Source of the DNA: Pseudomonas vranovensis DSM 16006
Lineage (GTDB): Bacteria; Pseudomonadota; Gammaproteobacteria; Pseudomonadales; Pseudomonadaceae
DNA length: 64,000 nt
Assembly (NCBI RefSeq): GCF_000425805.1
Contig: NZ_KE384455.1
Location: 93,540-157,539, forward strand
Direction: 5' to 3'
Of the stretch, positions 8,312 to 18,211 are shown piece by piece. The notes under the pieces were generated by a model. It did not search any database. It was not told where the DNA came from and saw nothing but the letters and a program-made list of their open reading frames with translations. Within the stretch, counting starts at the first letter, position 1; each line of letters opens with the position of its first letter. A program made the translations under genes and the position numbers.

Positions 8312-9532
8312 ATGCGCCGCGTCGTTATCACTGGTCTGGGCATCGTTTCGTGCCTGGGCAATGACAAAGAGACCGTCTCCGCCAACCTGCGTGCAAGCCG
8401 CCCTGGCATCCGATTCAACCCGGAATATGCCGAAATGGGTCTGCGTAGCCAGGTTTCCGGCTCCATTGACCTCAACCTCGAAGAACTGATCGACCGCAAA
8501 GTCTTCCGTTTCGTGGGTCACGCCGCTGCCTATGCCTACCTGGCAATGGCCGACGCGATCAAGGACTCGGGCCTGACCGAAGAACAGGTGTCCAACCCGC
8601 GTACCGGCCTGATCGCAGGCTCCGGCGGCGCATCGACCCTGAACCAGATGGAAGCGCTGGACATCCTGCGCGAAAAAGGCGTCAAGCGCGTCGGCCCGTA
8701 CCGCGTCACCCGGACCATGAGCAGCACCGTCTCGGCGTGCCTGGCCACCCCGTTCAAGATCAAGGGTCTGAACTACTCCATCGCCTCGGCATGCGCCACC
8801 AGCGCACACTGCATCGGTACCGCGATGGAACAGATCCAGATGGGCAAGCAAGACATCGTCTTCGCCGGTGGCGGTGAAGAAGAACATTGGAGCCAGTCGT
8901 TCCTGTTCGACGCCATGGGCGCTCTGTCCAGCAAGCGTAACGACACGCCGGAACTGGCCTCCCGCGCCTACGACAACGACCGTGACGGCTTCGTTATCGC
9001 CGGCGGCGGTGGCATGGTCGTGGTTGAAGAGTTGGAACACGCCCTGGCTCGTGGCGCCAAGATCTACGCCGAAATCGTCGGCTACGGTGCTACCTCCGAC
9101 GGCTACGACATGGTCGCCCCAAGCGGCGAAGGCGCCATCCGCTGCATGCAGATGGCCATGTCCACCGTCGACAGCCCGATCGACTACCTGAACACCCACG
9201 GCACCTCGACCCCGGTCGGTGACGTTGCCGAAATCAAGGGCGTTCGTGAAGTATTCGGCGACAAGGCCCCGGCCATCAGCTCGACCAAGAGCCTGTCCGG
9301 TCACTCCCTGGGCGCCGCCGGCGTTCACGAAGCGATCTACTGCATGCTGATGATGGAAGGTAACTTCATCGCCGGCTCCGCCAACATCGACGAACTGGAC
9401 CCTGCGGTTGCCGACATGCCGATCCTGACCAAGACCCAGGAAAACGCCAAGATCGATACCGTGATGAGCAACAGCTTCGGTTTCGGCGGCACCAACGCCA
9501 CCCTGGTGCTCAAGCGCTGGGAAGGTAAATAA
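8312..9532 (+). CDS. fabB: 3-oxoacyl-ACP synthase I (KAS I)
   Basis: A 406-residue condensing enzyme that elongates cis-3-decenoyl-ACP made by FabA. The thiolase-fold catalytic triad is intact: Cys161 in SIASACATSAHC, His296 in LNTHGTSTPVGD and His331 in SLSGHSLGAAG. The C-terminal glycine-rich SNSFGFGGTNATLV motif is present. It is cytoplasmic, of normal length, 11 nt downstream of fabA, and followed at once by a strong terminator. Confidence 0.99.
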   Translation: MRRVVITGLGIVSCLGNDKETVSANLRASRPGIRFNPEYAEMGLRSQVSGSIDLNLEELIDRKVFRFVGHAAAYAYLAMADAIKDSGLTEEQVSNPRTGLIAGSGGASTLNQMEALDILREKGVKRVGPYRVTRTMSSTVSACLATPFKIKGLNYSIASACATSAHCIGTAMEQIQMGKQDIVFAGGGEEEHWSQSFLFDAMGALSSKRNDTPELASRAYDNDRDGFVIAGGGGMVVVEELEHALARGAKIYAEIVGYGATSDGYDMVAPSGEGAIRCMQMAMSTVDSPIDYLNTHGTSTPVGDVAEIKGVREVFGDKAPAISSTKSLSGHSLGAAGVHEAIYCMLMMEGNFIAGSANIDELDPAVADMPILTKTQENAKIDTVMSNSFGFGGTNATLVLKRWEGK

Positions 9533-9551
9533 GGGCCAGCCCCTTATGTGA

Positions 9552-9583
9552 AAACGCCCCGACTGGTTCGGGGCGTTTTTGTT
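9552..9583 (+). terminator. Rho-independent terminator of fabAB
   Basis: The GC-rich stem ACGCCCCGA / TCGGGGCGT with a short CTGGT loop is followed by TTTTTG, about 20 nt after the fabB stop. A run of A on the other side is short, so it mainly serves the rightward operon. Confidence 0.9.
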
Positions 9584-9627
9584 TGTGTCGCCATCGCGGG
9601 GCAAGTCGAAACGCCGCACCACCGCGC

Positions 9628-11253
9628 CTACACTGAAAACCTCCCGACCAGCCCATTCAATTCGATCGCCAACTGCGACAATGCCTGGCTCGCCGCATTG
9701 GTCTGGTTAGCCCCCGCCGACGTCTGCAGCGCCAGATCGCGAATGTTGGTCAGGTTGCGATCCACCTCCCGCGCTACCTGCGCCTGCTGCTCGGACGCAC
9801 TGGCAATCACCAGGTTGCGCTCATTGATCTGGCTGATGGCCGTGGTGATTTCATCCAGCGCAACCCCAGCCGCGTGCGCACCGTCCAGGGTGATACGGGC
9901 GCGCTCGTTGCTCTGTTGCATCCCCGACACCGCACGGTCGGTACCCTGCTGGATGCCATCGATCATCTGCTCGATTTCCCGGGTCGACTGCTGGGTACGA
10001 TGCGCCAGCGCCCGCACCTCATCGGCCACCACGGCAAAGCCGCGCCCGGCATCACCGGCGCGGGCAGCCTCGATGGCAGCATTGAGTGCCAACAGGTTGG
10101 TCTGCTCGGCAATGGCGCCGATCACATCCAGCACCTTGGTGATGCCATGCACCTGCTGCGCCAGCTGCTCCACCTCCTCGGCATTGGAGGTGACACCCGC
10201 CGCCAGCGATTCGATCGAAGCAACAGTCAGGCGCACTTGCTCACGACCTTGCCGGGCAATCCGGTCCGACTCTCGAGATGCCTCTGAGGTGGCCACGGCG
10301 TTGCTCGCCACTTCCTCCACCGCCGTGGTCATCTGGTTGACGGCCGTGGCAGCCTGCTCGATTTCCTGACTTTGCTGCATCAAGCCGCGGGTAGCGTCAT
10401 CGGTCACTGCGCTCAGCTCTTCGGAGGCAGAGGCCAACTGATTGGACGAGTCGGAGATTCGCCCGATGGTGTCGCGCAAGCTCTGCTGCATCTGCTTGAG
10501 CGCTGCCAGCAAGCGCGCCGGCTCGTCCTTGCCCTGTACAGAAATCTGCGGGGTCAGGTCACCGGTGGCGACCACCTCGGCCACTTGCAACGACTGGCCC
10601 AGAGGCCGAACGATGCTGCGGGTCAAGGTCAGGGCAAGAATCACCGTCAGCACCAGCGCCGCCACCAGCAATGCAACCACCCATACCCGGGCACTCTGGA
10701 ACACCGCCTCGGCAAGGTCGGTGGCGGTGTTGGCGTGGTGGTGGTTGAGAGCAATCAACTCGTTGAGCGTGGCGGTCAATTGGTCGGCCAGCTGGTTCAT
10801 TTCACCGTTGACCCGGGCAATGGCCGCCTCGACCTGGTTTTGCGCCGAGAGCTGCGTCACCTGGGCCTGCAAACCGAAGTACTGGCGCTCAAGATTCAGG
10901 TAGCGATCAAACAGGGCCTGCTCCTCAGGCAGGACGATCAGCGCCTGGTACTGCTGCTGTGCCTTGCCAAGGCCGGCCTTGATCTCTTCGACACGCTCCT
11001 TGTTCTGCTGCAGCGCCTGGGGATCACGATTGATCAACAGGCGCAAGGTCAAGGCCCGGATGCGCATGGTGTCCTGAGCCATCTGCCCTACTGCAATCAC
11101 ACTGGGTAGCCAGTTGCTGTCGACCTGCTCGGACTGCTGGCGCATGCTGGTCATTTGCAGCAAGGCAAACCCACCCAAGGCAACCACCAGTAGCGCGACC
11201 AAGCCAAAACCGAGGCCAGCCCTGGGCGCGATATTCATGTTTCTCAAACTCAT
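9628..11253 (-). CDS. Methyl-accepting chemotaxis protein
   Basis: A 541-residue chemoreceptor. The first transmembrane helix is about residues 14-34, followed by a periplasmic four-helix-bundle type sensor domain (about 35-190). The second helix is VWVVALLVAALVLTVILAL, then HAMP and a long signalling coiled coil. The hairpin tip EQTNLLALNAAIEAARAGDAGRGFAVVADEVRALA contacts CheA/CheW. No C-terminal CheR-binding pentapeptide is present (it ends GLVGRFSV). The start is supported by AAGGAG 8 nt upstream. The ligand is unknown. It lies beyond fabB in opposite orientation, as in P. aeruginosa (PA1608 position, from memory). Confidence 0.95.
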   Translation of the reverse strand: MSLRNMNIAPRAGLGFGLVALLVVALGGFALLQMTSMRQQSEQVDSNWLPSVIAVGQMAQDTMRIRALTLRLLINRDPQALQQNKERVEEIKAGLGKAQQQYQALIVLPEEQALFDRYLNLERQYFGLQAQVTQLSAQNQVEAAIARVNGEMNQLADQLTATLNELIALNHHHANTATDLAEAVFQSARVWVVALLVAALVLTVILALTLTRSIVRPLGQSLQVAEVVATGDLTPQISVQGKDEPARLLAALKQMQQSLRDTIGRISDSSNQLASASEELSAVTDDATRGLMQQSQEIEQAATAVNQMTTAVEEVASNAVATSEASRESDRIARQGREQVRLTVASIESLAAGVTSNAEEVEQLAQQVHGITKVLDVIGAIAEQTNLLALNAAIEAARAGDAGRGFAVVADEVRALAHRTQQSTREIEQMIDGIQQGTDRAVSGMQQSNERARITLDGAHAAGVALDEITTAISQINERNLVIASASEQQAQVAREVDRNLTNIRDLALQTSAGANQTNAASQALSQLAIELNGLVGRFSV

Positions 11254-11392
11254 ACACTGGCTCCTTCCGAAAGCGCCGCAATGCGATGCAGCAGTCCTTG
11301 CTTCTAGAAGGTATCGGCCAGTGGAGAATTTGCGTAAGACGAAAAAGTGATATCAAAGTGCCTTATCATCACACTGCCAACTGCGCCCTGGC

Positions 11393-11857
11393 TCAGCGCA
11401 CGGTAAAGCGCTGCTCGGCCAGCAGGCGATCGCCCTGGAACACCATGAAATGCCATTGGCCCGGTACCACTTCGTGGTTTTCAGTGAACTCATAGGCCAT
11501 CACATCCTGGGCAGCGCCAGGCACCAGCTTTTGCACCACTTCGAATTTGTCATGGCGCTTGCCGTCGGGGGTGCGTACGCCTGGGGTGAGGTACAGCAGG
11601 GTCAGCGGCGTGTCTTCGGCGACCTTGCCCTCCAGGCGATAGCGCATGCCGAACTTGCTGCCCAGGCGCGCCGGAATCTCTTCGGTTTGCTGGATGGTCT
11701 GGTTGCTCATGGTCAGCACCCGCTCGCCGGGCTGGAAGTTCTGGTGTCGGGTTTCAAACAGACCGTACTCAATAGGGCCCTGGACGCGAACCTCGGCACT
11801 GGTCAGGCCACTGACCAGCAAAAGCCCGCACACAGCGCTGAAACGACTGAAAAACAT
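11393..11857 (-). CDS. DUF3859 family exported protein
   Basis: About 154 residues. The family segments IEYGLFETRHQNFQPG, GSKFGMRYRLEG and the C-terminal PGQWHFMVFQGDRLLAEQRFTV match DUF3859, a small periplasmic beta-rich domain of unknown function. A signal peptide covers about residues 1-22 (ending LTSA-EV). An upstream ATG 12 nt earlier is possible, but GGAG sits 7 nt before the second ATG, so that start is preferred. It is transcribed alone, between the MCP and an exported amidohydrolase of the same orientation. Confidence 0.8.
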   Translation of the reverse strand: MFFSRFSAVCGLLLVSGLTSAEVRVQGPIEYGLFETRHQNFQPGERVLTMSNQTIQQTEEIPARLGSKFGMRYRLEGKVAEDTPLTLLYLTPGVRTPDGKRHDKFEVVQKLVPGAAQDVMAYEFTENHEVVPGQWHFMVFQGDRLLAEQRFTVR

Positions 11858-11924
11858 GATGCACTCCATCAGGGTTGATGGCGGCAGGCTATGACACGGT
11901 CATGACAGACTGATGACAAACACG

Positions 11925-12932
11925 TCACTCACGCGGCCTGGGCAGTACGGCAAGAAAGTTGTCCCGCGCCACCTTGCGCCCCACGTCTTCAGGCAAAGCA
12001 TCAAGGAACACATCAAAGCCGTGCATCTGCTCGCCCAGGCTACCGAACTTCCCCACCACGTCGGAACCGAGCATGAAGCGCTCCGGGAAGCGTTCGACCA
12101 ACCTGAGCCACTGCTCACGGGGCTTGCCCTTGTCGTCCAGCAGGTAAGGCTGCAGCACGCTCCAGGACAGGTCTATGTACAGGTTGGGATAGTCCTGGAG
12201 CATGCGCGACAAGGTTGGCAGGAGAAAATCCAGCTGCGTCTGGTGGCGATGGATCTCCATGCTGGTGCCGGCGTGGGCCCAGATGAAGCGCGTGTGCGGA
12301 TGATTGCGCAGCGGCTCTTCGATTTCCGCGAGGTACAGCGGATTGCGCTCGCGCTTGGAGGTGATATTGGAGTGGATCAGCACCGGCAAGTCCTGCTCGG
12401 CCGCCAGGTGATAGATGCGGGTCATGGCTTCGTTGTTGGCCCGGGGCGTGTCGCCGCTGGTGAGGGCCGTGAGGTCGTCATGACGGGTAAACACCTCACC
12501 AATGCCCTGCCACAATCCCGGATGCAACTCGAGCATGCGCTCGATGTGCGCCACGGCGTTCTTGTCTACCGGATTGAAGCCGGTGAGAAACGGATGAAAT
12601 CGCTGACGCTGGGCCGGCGTGAGCTTTTGCAGGGCGGCGGCCACATAGATATCGGTAGCGCTGTACCAGTAGGCATCGGCATCGTCGCCTGCGTAGTAGC
12701 GCGGGCGCTTGGGTTCATCCTCATGCCATTTTTTTGCCACCGGAATGCCAGAAATCATCGACTGGTCGATACGCGCCTCATCCATCGCCTTGAGCAACGC
12801 ATCCATGCCTTCGCTTTCCTGGAAAAAATCCACGTAGTGCAGGTGCGCATCACTGTAGTGGTATTCCCGCGCCTGTACGTTTTGCAGGGTCAACCCCATC
12901 AACAGCACCCAGCCCAGCCCTTTGGCGAACAT
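11925..12932 (-). CDS. Exported amidohydrolase-family protein (TIM barrel)
   Basis: 335 residues. A signal peptide covers about residues 1-22 (LTLQNVQA-RE). The metal-dependent amidohydrolase (amidohydro-rel, PF04909-like) fold is marked by SDAHLHYVD near residue 28, VLIHSNI, the IWAHAGTS strand-loop and MLGSDVVGKFG near the end. These supply the HxH, His, His and Asp metal ligands. Cytoplasmic relatives are decarboxylases or lactonases, but this one is predicted periplasmic, so the substrate is open. AAGGAA precedes the ATG. It is divergent from the pirin gene. Confidence 0.85.
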   Translation of the reverse strand: MFAKGLGWVLLMGLTLQNVQAREYHYSDAHLHYVDFFQESEGMDALLKAMDEARIDQSMISGIPVAKKWHEDEPKRPRYYAGDDADAYWYSATDIYVAAALQKLTPAQRQRFHPFLTGFNPVDKNAVAHIERMLELHPGLWQGIGEVFTRHDDLTALTSGDTPRANNEAMTRIYHLAAEQDLPVLIHSNITSKRERNPLYLAEIEEPLRNHPHTRFIWAHAGTSMEIHRHQTQLDFLLPTLSRMLQDYPNLYIDLSWSVLQPYLLDDKGKPREQWLRLVERFPERFMLGSDVVGKFGSLGEQMHGFDVFLDALPEDVGRKVARDNFLAVLPRPRE

Positions 12933-13047
12933 TGCACATTCCTTCCTGGCGATTCAGACAGGGTAGACCGGCTGCGGCGCCGCACAGTTCAGCCGTGGCT
13001 GCGAACAGGCTATGATCCAGGCAATCATTCCCGGCCTGGAGCCCACC

Positions 13048-13908
13048 GTGAGCATTCCCCTGGTCATCCGTCCTCGCGCTGAATCCGTCGAAGGACAACC
13101 TATCCTGCGCCCATTGCCTTCGGCGCAACGTCGCAGCGTGGGGCCGTTCGTTTTCTTCGATCACATGCTTGAAACCGACTACGCCCCGGGTAGCGGCGTG
13201 AACATTCGCCAGCACCCGCATATCGGCCTGTCTACCCTCACCTACCTGTTTGAAGGCGAGCTGCTGCACAAGGACAGCCTGGGCTCCGATCAACGAGTCA
13301 AGGCCGGGGAAGTCAGCTGGATGACTGCCGGGCGCGGCATCGCCCATGTCGAGCGAACCCCCGCCGACCTGCTGGCAAGTGGCTCGCGACTGCATGGCCT
13401 GCAAGTGTGGCTGGCGTCACCCAAGGAGGCTGAACAGGGCGAAAGCCACTACAGCCATCACCCGGCCACCAACTTGCCGGTCAGCGACAGCCTGGGCGTG
13501 AGCATCCGCATGATTGCCGGTAGTGGCTTCTGCCTGCAGTCGCCGGTGCCCGTGCTCTCGCCCACCCTGTATGCCCTGGTACAGATGCAGTCCGCCACGA
13601 CCCTGACCGTTCCCACTGAACATGCCGAGCGCGCGCTGTATGTGCTGGAGGGGGATGTGAGCCTGAACGAGGAGCCGATTGAGCCGCACAGCCTGGTGAT
13701 ACTGCCGGAGGCTGAAGAGATGAGCCTGTACGCCGACAGCGAAAGCCGGCTGGTGCTGTTCGGTGGCGCTCCGCTGGACGGGCCGCGGCGGATGAACTGG
13801 AACTTTGTGGCCAGTGATCCGGCCTTGATCGATCAGGCCCGGGCGCGCTGGGCGGCGGGCGATTGGCCGACTGTGCCAGGGGAACGTGAGCGGATCGAGC
13901 TACCCTGA
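13048..13908 (+). CDS. Pirin family protein
   Basis: A 286-residue bicupin. The N-terminal cupin contains VFFDHM, NIRQHPHIGLSTLTYLFEGEL and WMTAGRGIAHVE, whose histidines and glutamate bind metal; LVLFGGAPLDGPRRMNWNFVAS marks the C-terminal cupin. Pirins can act as quercetinase-like dioxygenases or redox-sensing cofactors; which applies here is unknown. I chose the GTG at 13048 (MSIPLVIRPRAESVEG) because GGAG lies 8 nt upstream and the homology begins there; an ATG 36 nt earlier is in frame. The product is cytoplasmic. Confidence 0.9.
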   Translation: MSIPLVIRPRAESVEGQPILRPLPSAQRRSVGPFVFFDHMLETDYAPGSGVNIRQHPHIGLSTLTYLFEGELLHKDSLGSDQRVKAGEVSWMTAGRGIAHVERTPADLLASGSRLHGLQVWLASPKEAEQGESHYSHHPATNLPVSDSLGVSIRMIAGSGFCLQSPVPVLSPTLYALVQMQSATTLTVPTEHAERALYVLEGDVSLNEEPIEPHSLVILPEAEEMSLYADSESRLVLFGGAPLDGPRRMNWNFVASDPALIDQARARWAAGDWPTVPGERERIELP

Positions 13909-13916
13909 TGAGTTGA

Positions 13917-13982
13917 TGGCGGGGCAAGCCCGCTCCCACCAACGGCTAAATAGCTGTGGGAGCGCGCTTGCGCCGCGATCCG
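13917..13982. repeat. REP-like inverted pair
   Basis: GGCGGGGCAAGCCCGCTCCCACC and, in opposite orientation, TGGGAGCGCGCTTGCGCCGCG resemble the REP elements scattered between genes in the P. putida group. The pair lies between the convergent pirin and dienelactone hydrolase genes and may fold as a cruciform or transcript-end hairpin. Confidence 0.7.
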
Positions 13983-13984
13983 GC

Positions 13985-14710
13985 TTATACCTTGAACACT
14001 TCATCCAGCAAATTGAACATCGCTCTGAACGCCCGTTTGGACGTGCGCGCGTCGTACTTCATCTTGCCGGGGATGTTGGCCGCCGTGTCGGTGAACGAGT
14101 GCACCGCACCGCCATAGCTGACCAGTTGCCAGTCGACCTTTGCCGCATCCATCTCCGCCTCGAAGGCAGGCAGTTGCGCTTTAGGCACCAACGGGTCGGC
14201 AGCGCCATGCAGCACCAGCATCGACGCCTTGGCCTTGCCTTCCTGTGCCGGCAGCGGTGTGTCCAGGGTGCCGTGGAACGAGACGGCTGCCTGCAAGCGC
14301 TCGTCCATGCGCGCCAGTTCCAGTGCGCAGCAACCGCCGAAGCAGAAACCGAATGTCGCCAGCTTGCCGGGTTCCAGCACAGCCCTGGATTGACCGAGCA
14401 ACTGGTCCAGCGCCTCTTTCATGCGCTTGCGCAGCTCTACACGGTCATCCTTGAGCGGTGTCATCGCCGCCCCGGCTTCATCCATGTTCGAGGGGCGCAG
14501 CGTCTGGCCATAGAGGTCAGCGATCAACACCACGTAGCCCTGGGCGGCAACCTCCTTGGCGATACGCTCTGCGCCCTCGCCAATCCCCATCCAGTTGGGC
14601 GCCATCAGCAGCCCGGGTTGTCCCGAGGCACCCTGGGTGTAGACCAGGCGACTCTCATAGGCTTTGCCGGCAACATGATAGACCAGCGACTCGATTGTGA
14701 CTTTGCTCAT
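13985..14710 (-). CDS. Dienelactone hydrolase family protein
   Basis: A 241-residue alpha/beta-hydrolase with the dienelactone-hydrolase cysteine nucleophile in FGFCFGGCCALELAR. Also visible are the acid in HGAADPLVP and the histidine in GAVHSFTDTAAN. Family members open dienelactones in chlorocatechol breakdown, but no catabolic genes lie nearby, so a general esterase role is likelier. The start MSKVTIESLVYHV (14710) is preferred over an in-frame start 21 nt upstream because GAGAGGA is well placed. It is cytoplasmic and monocistronic after the htpG terminator. Confidence 0.9.
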   Translation of the reverse strand: MSKVTIESLVYHVAGKAYESRLVYTQGASGQPGLLMAPNWMGIGEGAERIAKEVAAQGYVVLIADLYGQTLRPSNMDEAGAAMTPLKDDRVELRKRMKEALDQLLGQSRAVLEPGKLATFGFCFGGCCALELARMDERLQAAVSFHGTLDTPLPAQEGKAKASMLVLHGAADPLVPKAQLPAFEAEMDAAKVDWQLVSYGGAVHSFTDTAANIPGKMKYDARTSKRAFRAMFNLLDEVFKV

Positions 14711-14732
14711 GCAGTCCTCTCCTTGCACCATG

Positions 14733-14760
14733 AAAAAAGCCCGCCGAAGCGGGCTTTCCT
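14733..14760 (-). terminator. Rho-independent terminator of htpG
   Basis: Read leftward, AAGCCCGC TTCG GCGGGCTT is followed by TTTT, directly after the htpG stop. The UUCG-type tetraloop makes a very stable hairpin. Confidence 0.9.
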
Positions 14761-14768
14761 GACTCTAC

Positions 14769-16673
<1,905 letters not shown>

Positions 16674-16760
16674 GGTCTTCAACACTCCAATCTGATGGCA
16701 GTTGTCGCTCGGCAGGCGAGCCCTATGGCCCAAGCCTGCTTTTACGGCGGGATGTCCTGC

Positions 16761-16790
16761 AGATGGGGGCACGGGACGCTATTTCAAGGG
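16761..16790 (-). promoter_or_regulatory. Sigma-32 (RpoH) heat-shock promoter of htpG
   Basis: Read leftward, CCCTTGAAA (-35) and CCCCATCT (-10) are separated by a 13-nt spacer, an essentially perfect match to the RpoH consensus (CTTGAA, 11-16 nt, CCCCAT). The -35 overlaps the last codons and stop of the upstream thioesterase gene, so the promoter is partly inside that coding sequence. Confidence 0.88.
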
Positions 16791-17240
16791 CGAGGTCATT
16801 TCTTCGACCTTGAAATGTGCTCGGGCCGTGGCGATCGGTTCGTCCTGGCTGCCCTGCCAGGCGGTGATCGCCACGTTGGTCACCCGCCGCCCCTGGCGCC
16901 AAAGCTGGCACTGGGCGTAGGTATCGCGAAAATACCCGGCGCGCAGGTAGTCGATGGAAAAATCGATGATCTTCGGGATCGCGGCGCTTTCGCTGTAGAT
17001 CAGCAAGTACAACGCTGCCGACAATTCCATGAAGCCTGCGATCACCCCTCCGTGAATGGCCGGCAGCAGTGGATTACCAATGTTGTCCTTGTTGGCAGGC
17101 AGGCAGAACAGCAAGTCATCGCCCTGGCGGCTGCATTGAATGCCGATCAACCCGGCGTAGGGAATCAGTTGCAGCAGCGGCTGGTAATTGCCTTCGGCAT
17201 GGGCCTGGCGCAATTGCTGGTGGACTTCTGGCGGAATCAT
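16779..17240 (-). CDS. PaaI-type hotdog thioesterase (second of tandem pair)
   Basis: 153 residues. The hotdog-fold signature LLPAIHGGVIAGFMELSAAL carries the HGG motif of the PaaI/4HBT family, which hydrolyses acyl- or aryl-CoA thioesters. The acidic residue expected on the long helix (D or E after HGG) is the Glu of FMELSAA. The product is cytoplasmic, substrate unknown. It overlaps the preceding thioesterase gene by 4 nt, so the two are coupled and may form a heteromer. Its 3' end carries the -35 box of the htpG promoter. Confidence 0.9.
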   Translation of the reverse strand: MIPPEVHQQLRQAHAEGNYQPLLQLIPYAGLIGIQCSRQGDDLLFCLPANKDNIGNPLLPAIHGGVIAGFMELSAALYLLIYSESAAIPKIIDFSIDYLRAGYFRDTYAQCQLWRQGRRVTNVAITAWQGSQDEPIATARAHFKVEEMTSPLK

Positions 17241-17713
17241 TGCGCACCACCCTTAAGACGGTTGCCGAAGTTCAGGCCACCCTTCACGCCCTTGCCCAGT
17301 CGCATGAAGGTTCCTACCACCTGGGCAATCGGTTGCTCGGGGTCGTCCTGATACGCCATGCCACGGGTAAAGATCACGTCACGGGTCACGCGGTAGCACT
17401 GGGCATAGCCGTAGATATCCTGGCCGGCCTTGGCCGGGTGCATGTAGTCGATGCGCAGGTCCAGGGTCGGACACACCTCGAACTCTTTCAACGCACAGAG
17501 GGTAGCCATGCCGCAGGTAGTGTCCATCAGTGTGGTCAGTGCGCCGCCATGAATGGCGCCGGTCTGAGGATTGCCTACAATGTTGGCCGAGTAAGGTAGT
17601 ATCAGGGTCATGCCCTGAGCGTCAGCGTGATGCACACGCATCTGCAACAGCTGGCAATGACGCAAGGCAGAAAGAAAACGCTCCGCCATGGCCATCAATG
17701 GATTGTCATTCAT
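17237..17713 (-). CDS. PaaI-type hotdog thioesterase (first of tandem pair)
   Basis: 158 residues with the segment QTGAIHGGALTTLMDTTCGMATLCAL. HGG is followed by the catalytic Asp of LMDTT, as in PaaI/YdiI-like acyl-CoA thioesterases. CPTLDLRIDYMHPAKAGQDI is the second conserved strand. It differs clearly from its neighbour, so the pair is an old duplication or a two-subunit arrangement rather than a recent copy. The overlap with the next gene is 4 nt (ATGA). Confidence 0.92.
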   Translation of the reverse strand: MNDNPLMAMAERFLSALRHCQLLQMRVHHADAQGMTLILPYSANIVGNPQTGAIHGGALTTLMDTTCGMATLCALKEFEVCPTLDLRIDYMHPAKAGQDIYGYAQCYRVTRDVIFTRGMAYQDDPEQPIAQVVGTFMRLGKGVKGGLNFGNRLKGGAQ

Positions 17714-17868
17714 TTCATCAGGCCTTCAGGATGATTGAGGCAACGCACAAGGCTGAAAAAAAGTCTATATATATCCACACGTTATATATCTTTAACACGA
17801 ACGGAACTTCTTTTGATTACTTGCGCTCAAAGGAACAAGCAACTTATTCCCACAAGGAGAAACACCCC

Positions 17869-18138
17869 ATGCGTAAACCTTTTGCTTTTGCCGTAATGCT
17901 GGCCGCCGCCCTGGGTCTCGCTGCTTGCGATAAAGCCAGCGAAGACAAGGCTCAGGATGCTGCGCAACATACCGAGAACGCTCAGCAGAAGATGGACGAA
18001 GCTCAGGATAAAGTGAACGAAGCTGCAAAAGAAAACGCTGAAGCTGCCAAAGACAGTGCTGAAGCGCAACAGAAAGCCGCTGAAGAAGCCGCTCCTGCTG
18101 CTCCGGCCACTCCAGCGCCAGCTGAGCCTGCTAAATAA
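17869..18138 (+). CDS. Small Ala/Glu/Lys-rich helical lipoprotein
   Basis: An 89-residue protein, MRKPFAFAVMLAAALGLAAC, with a lipobox LAAC at Cys20. Residues 25-72 form an uninterrupted charged helix with AQ/EA/KA heptad-like repeats (AQHTENAQQKMDEAQDK and on), then an Ala/Pro tail. The design recalls Lpp-like or stress-related outer-membrane lipoproteins; no family function can be claimed. AAGGAG lies just upstream of the start, and an AT-rich stretch (17764-17815) probably holds the promoter. A strong terminator follows at once, so it is a single-gene unit. Open frame continues upstream but without coding character. Confidence 0.88.
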   Translation: MRKPFAFAVMLAAALGLAACDKASEDKAQDAAQHTENAQQKMDEAQDKVNEAAKENAEAAKDSAEAQQKAAEEAAPAAPATPAPAEPAK

Positions 18139-18156
18139 GCACGCGCACCAGAATGA

Positions 18157-18184
18157 AAAAACCCGACTTCAGTCGGGTTTTTTT
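18157..18184 (+). terminator. Rho-independent terminator of the small lipoprotein gene
   Basis: AAAAAACCCGACT TCAGTCGGGTTTTTTT: the stem CCCGACT/AGTCGGG is flanked by A and T runs, so it can also act on the convergent DUF599 gene. Confidence 0.92.
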
Positions 18185-18211
18185 ATGGCCACCGGAACCG
18201 GATTAATCGAT

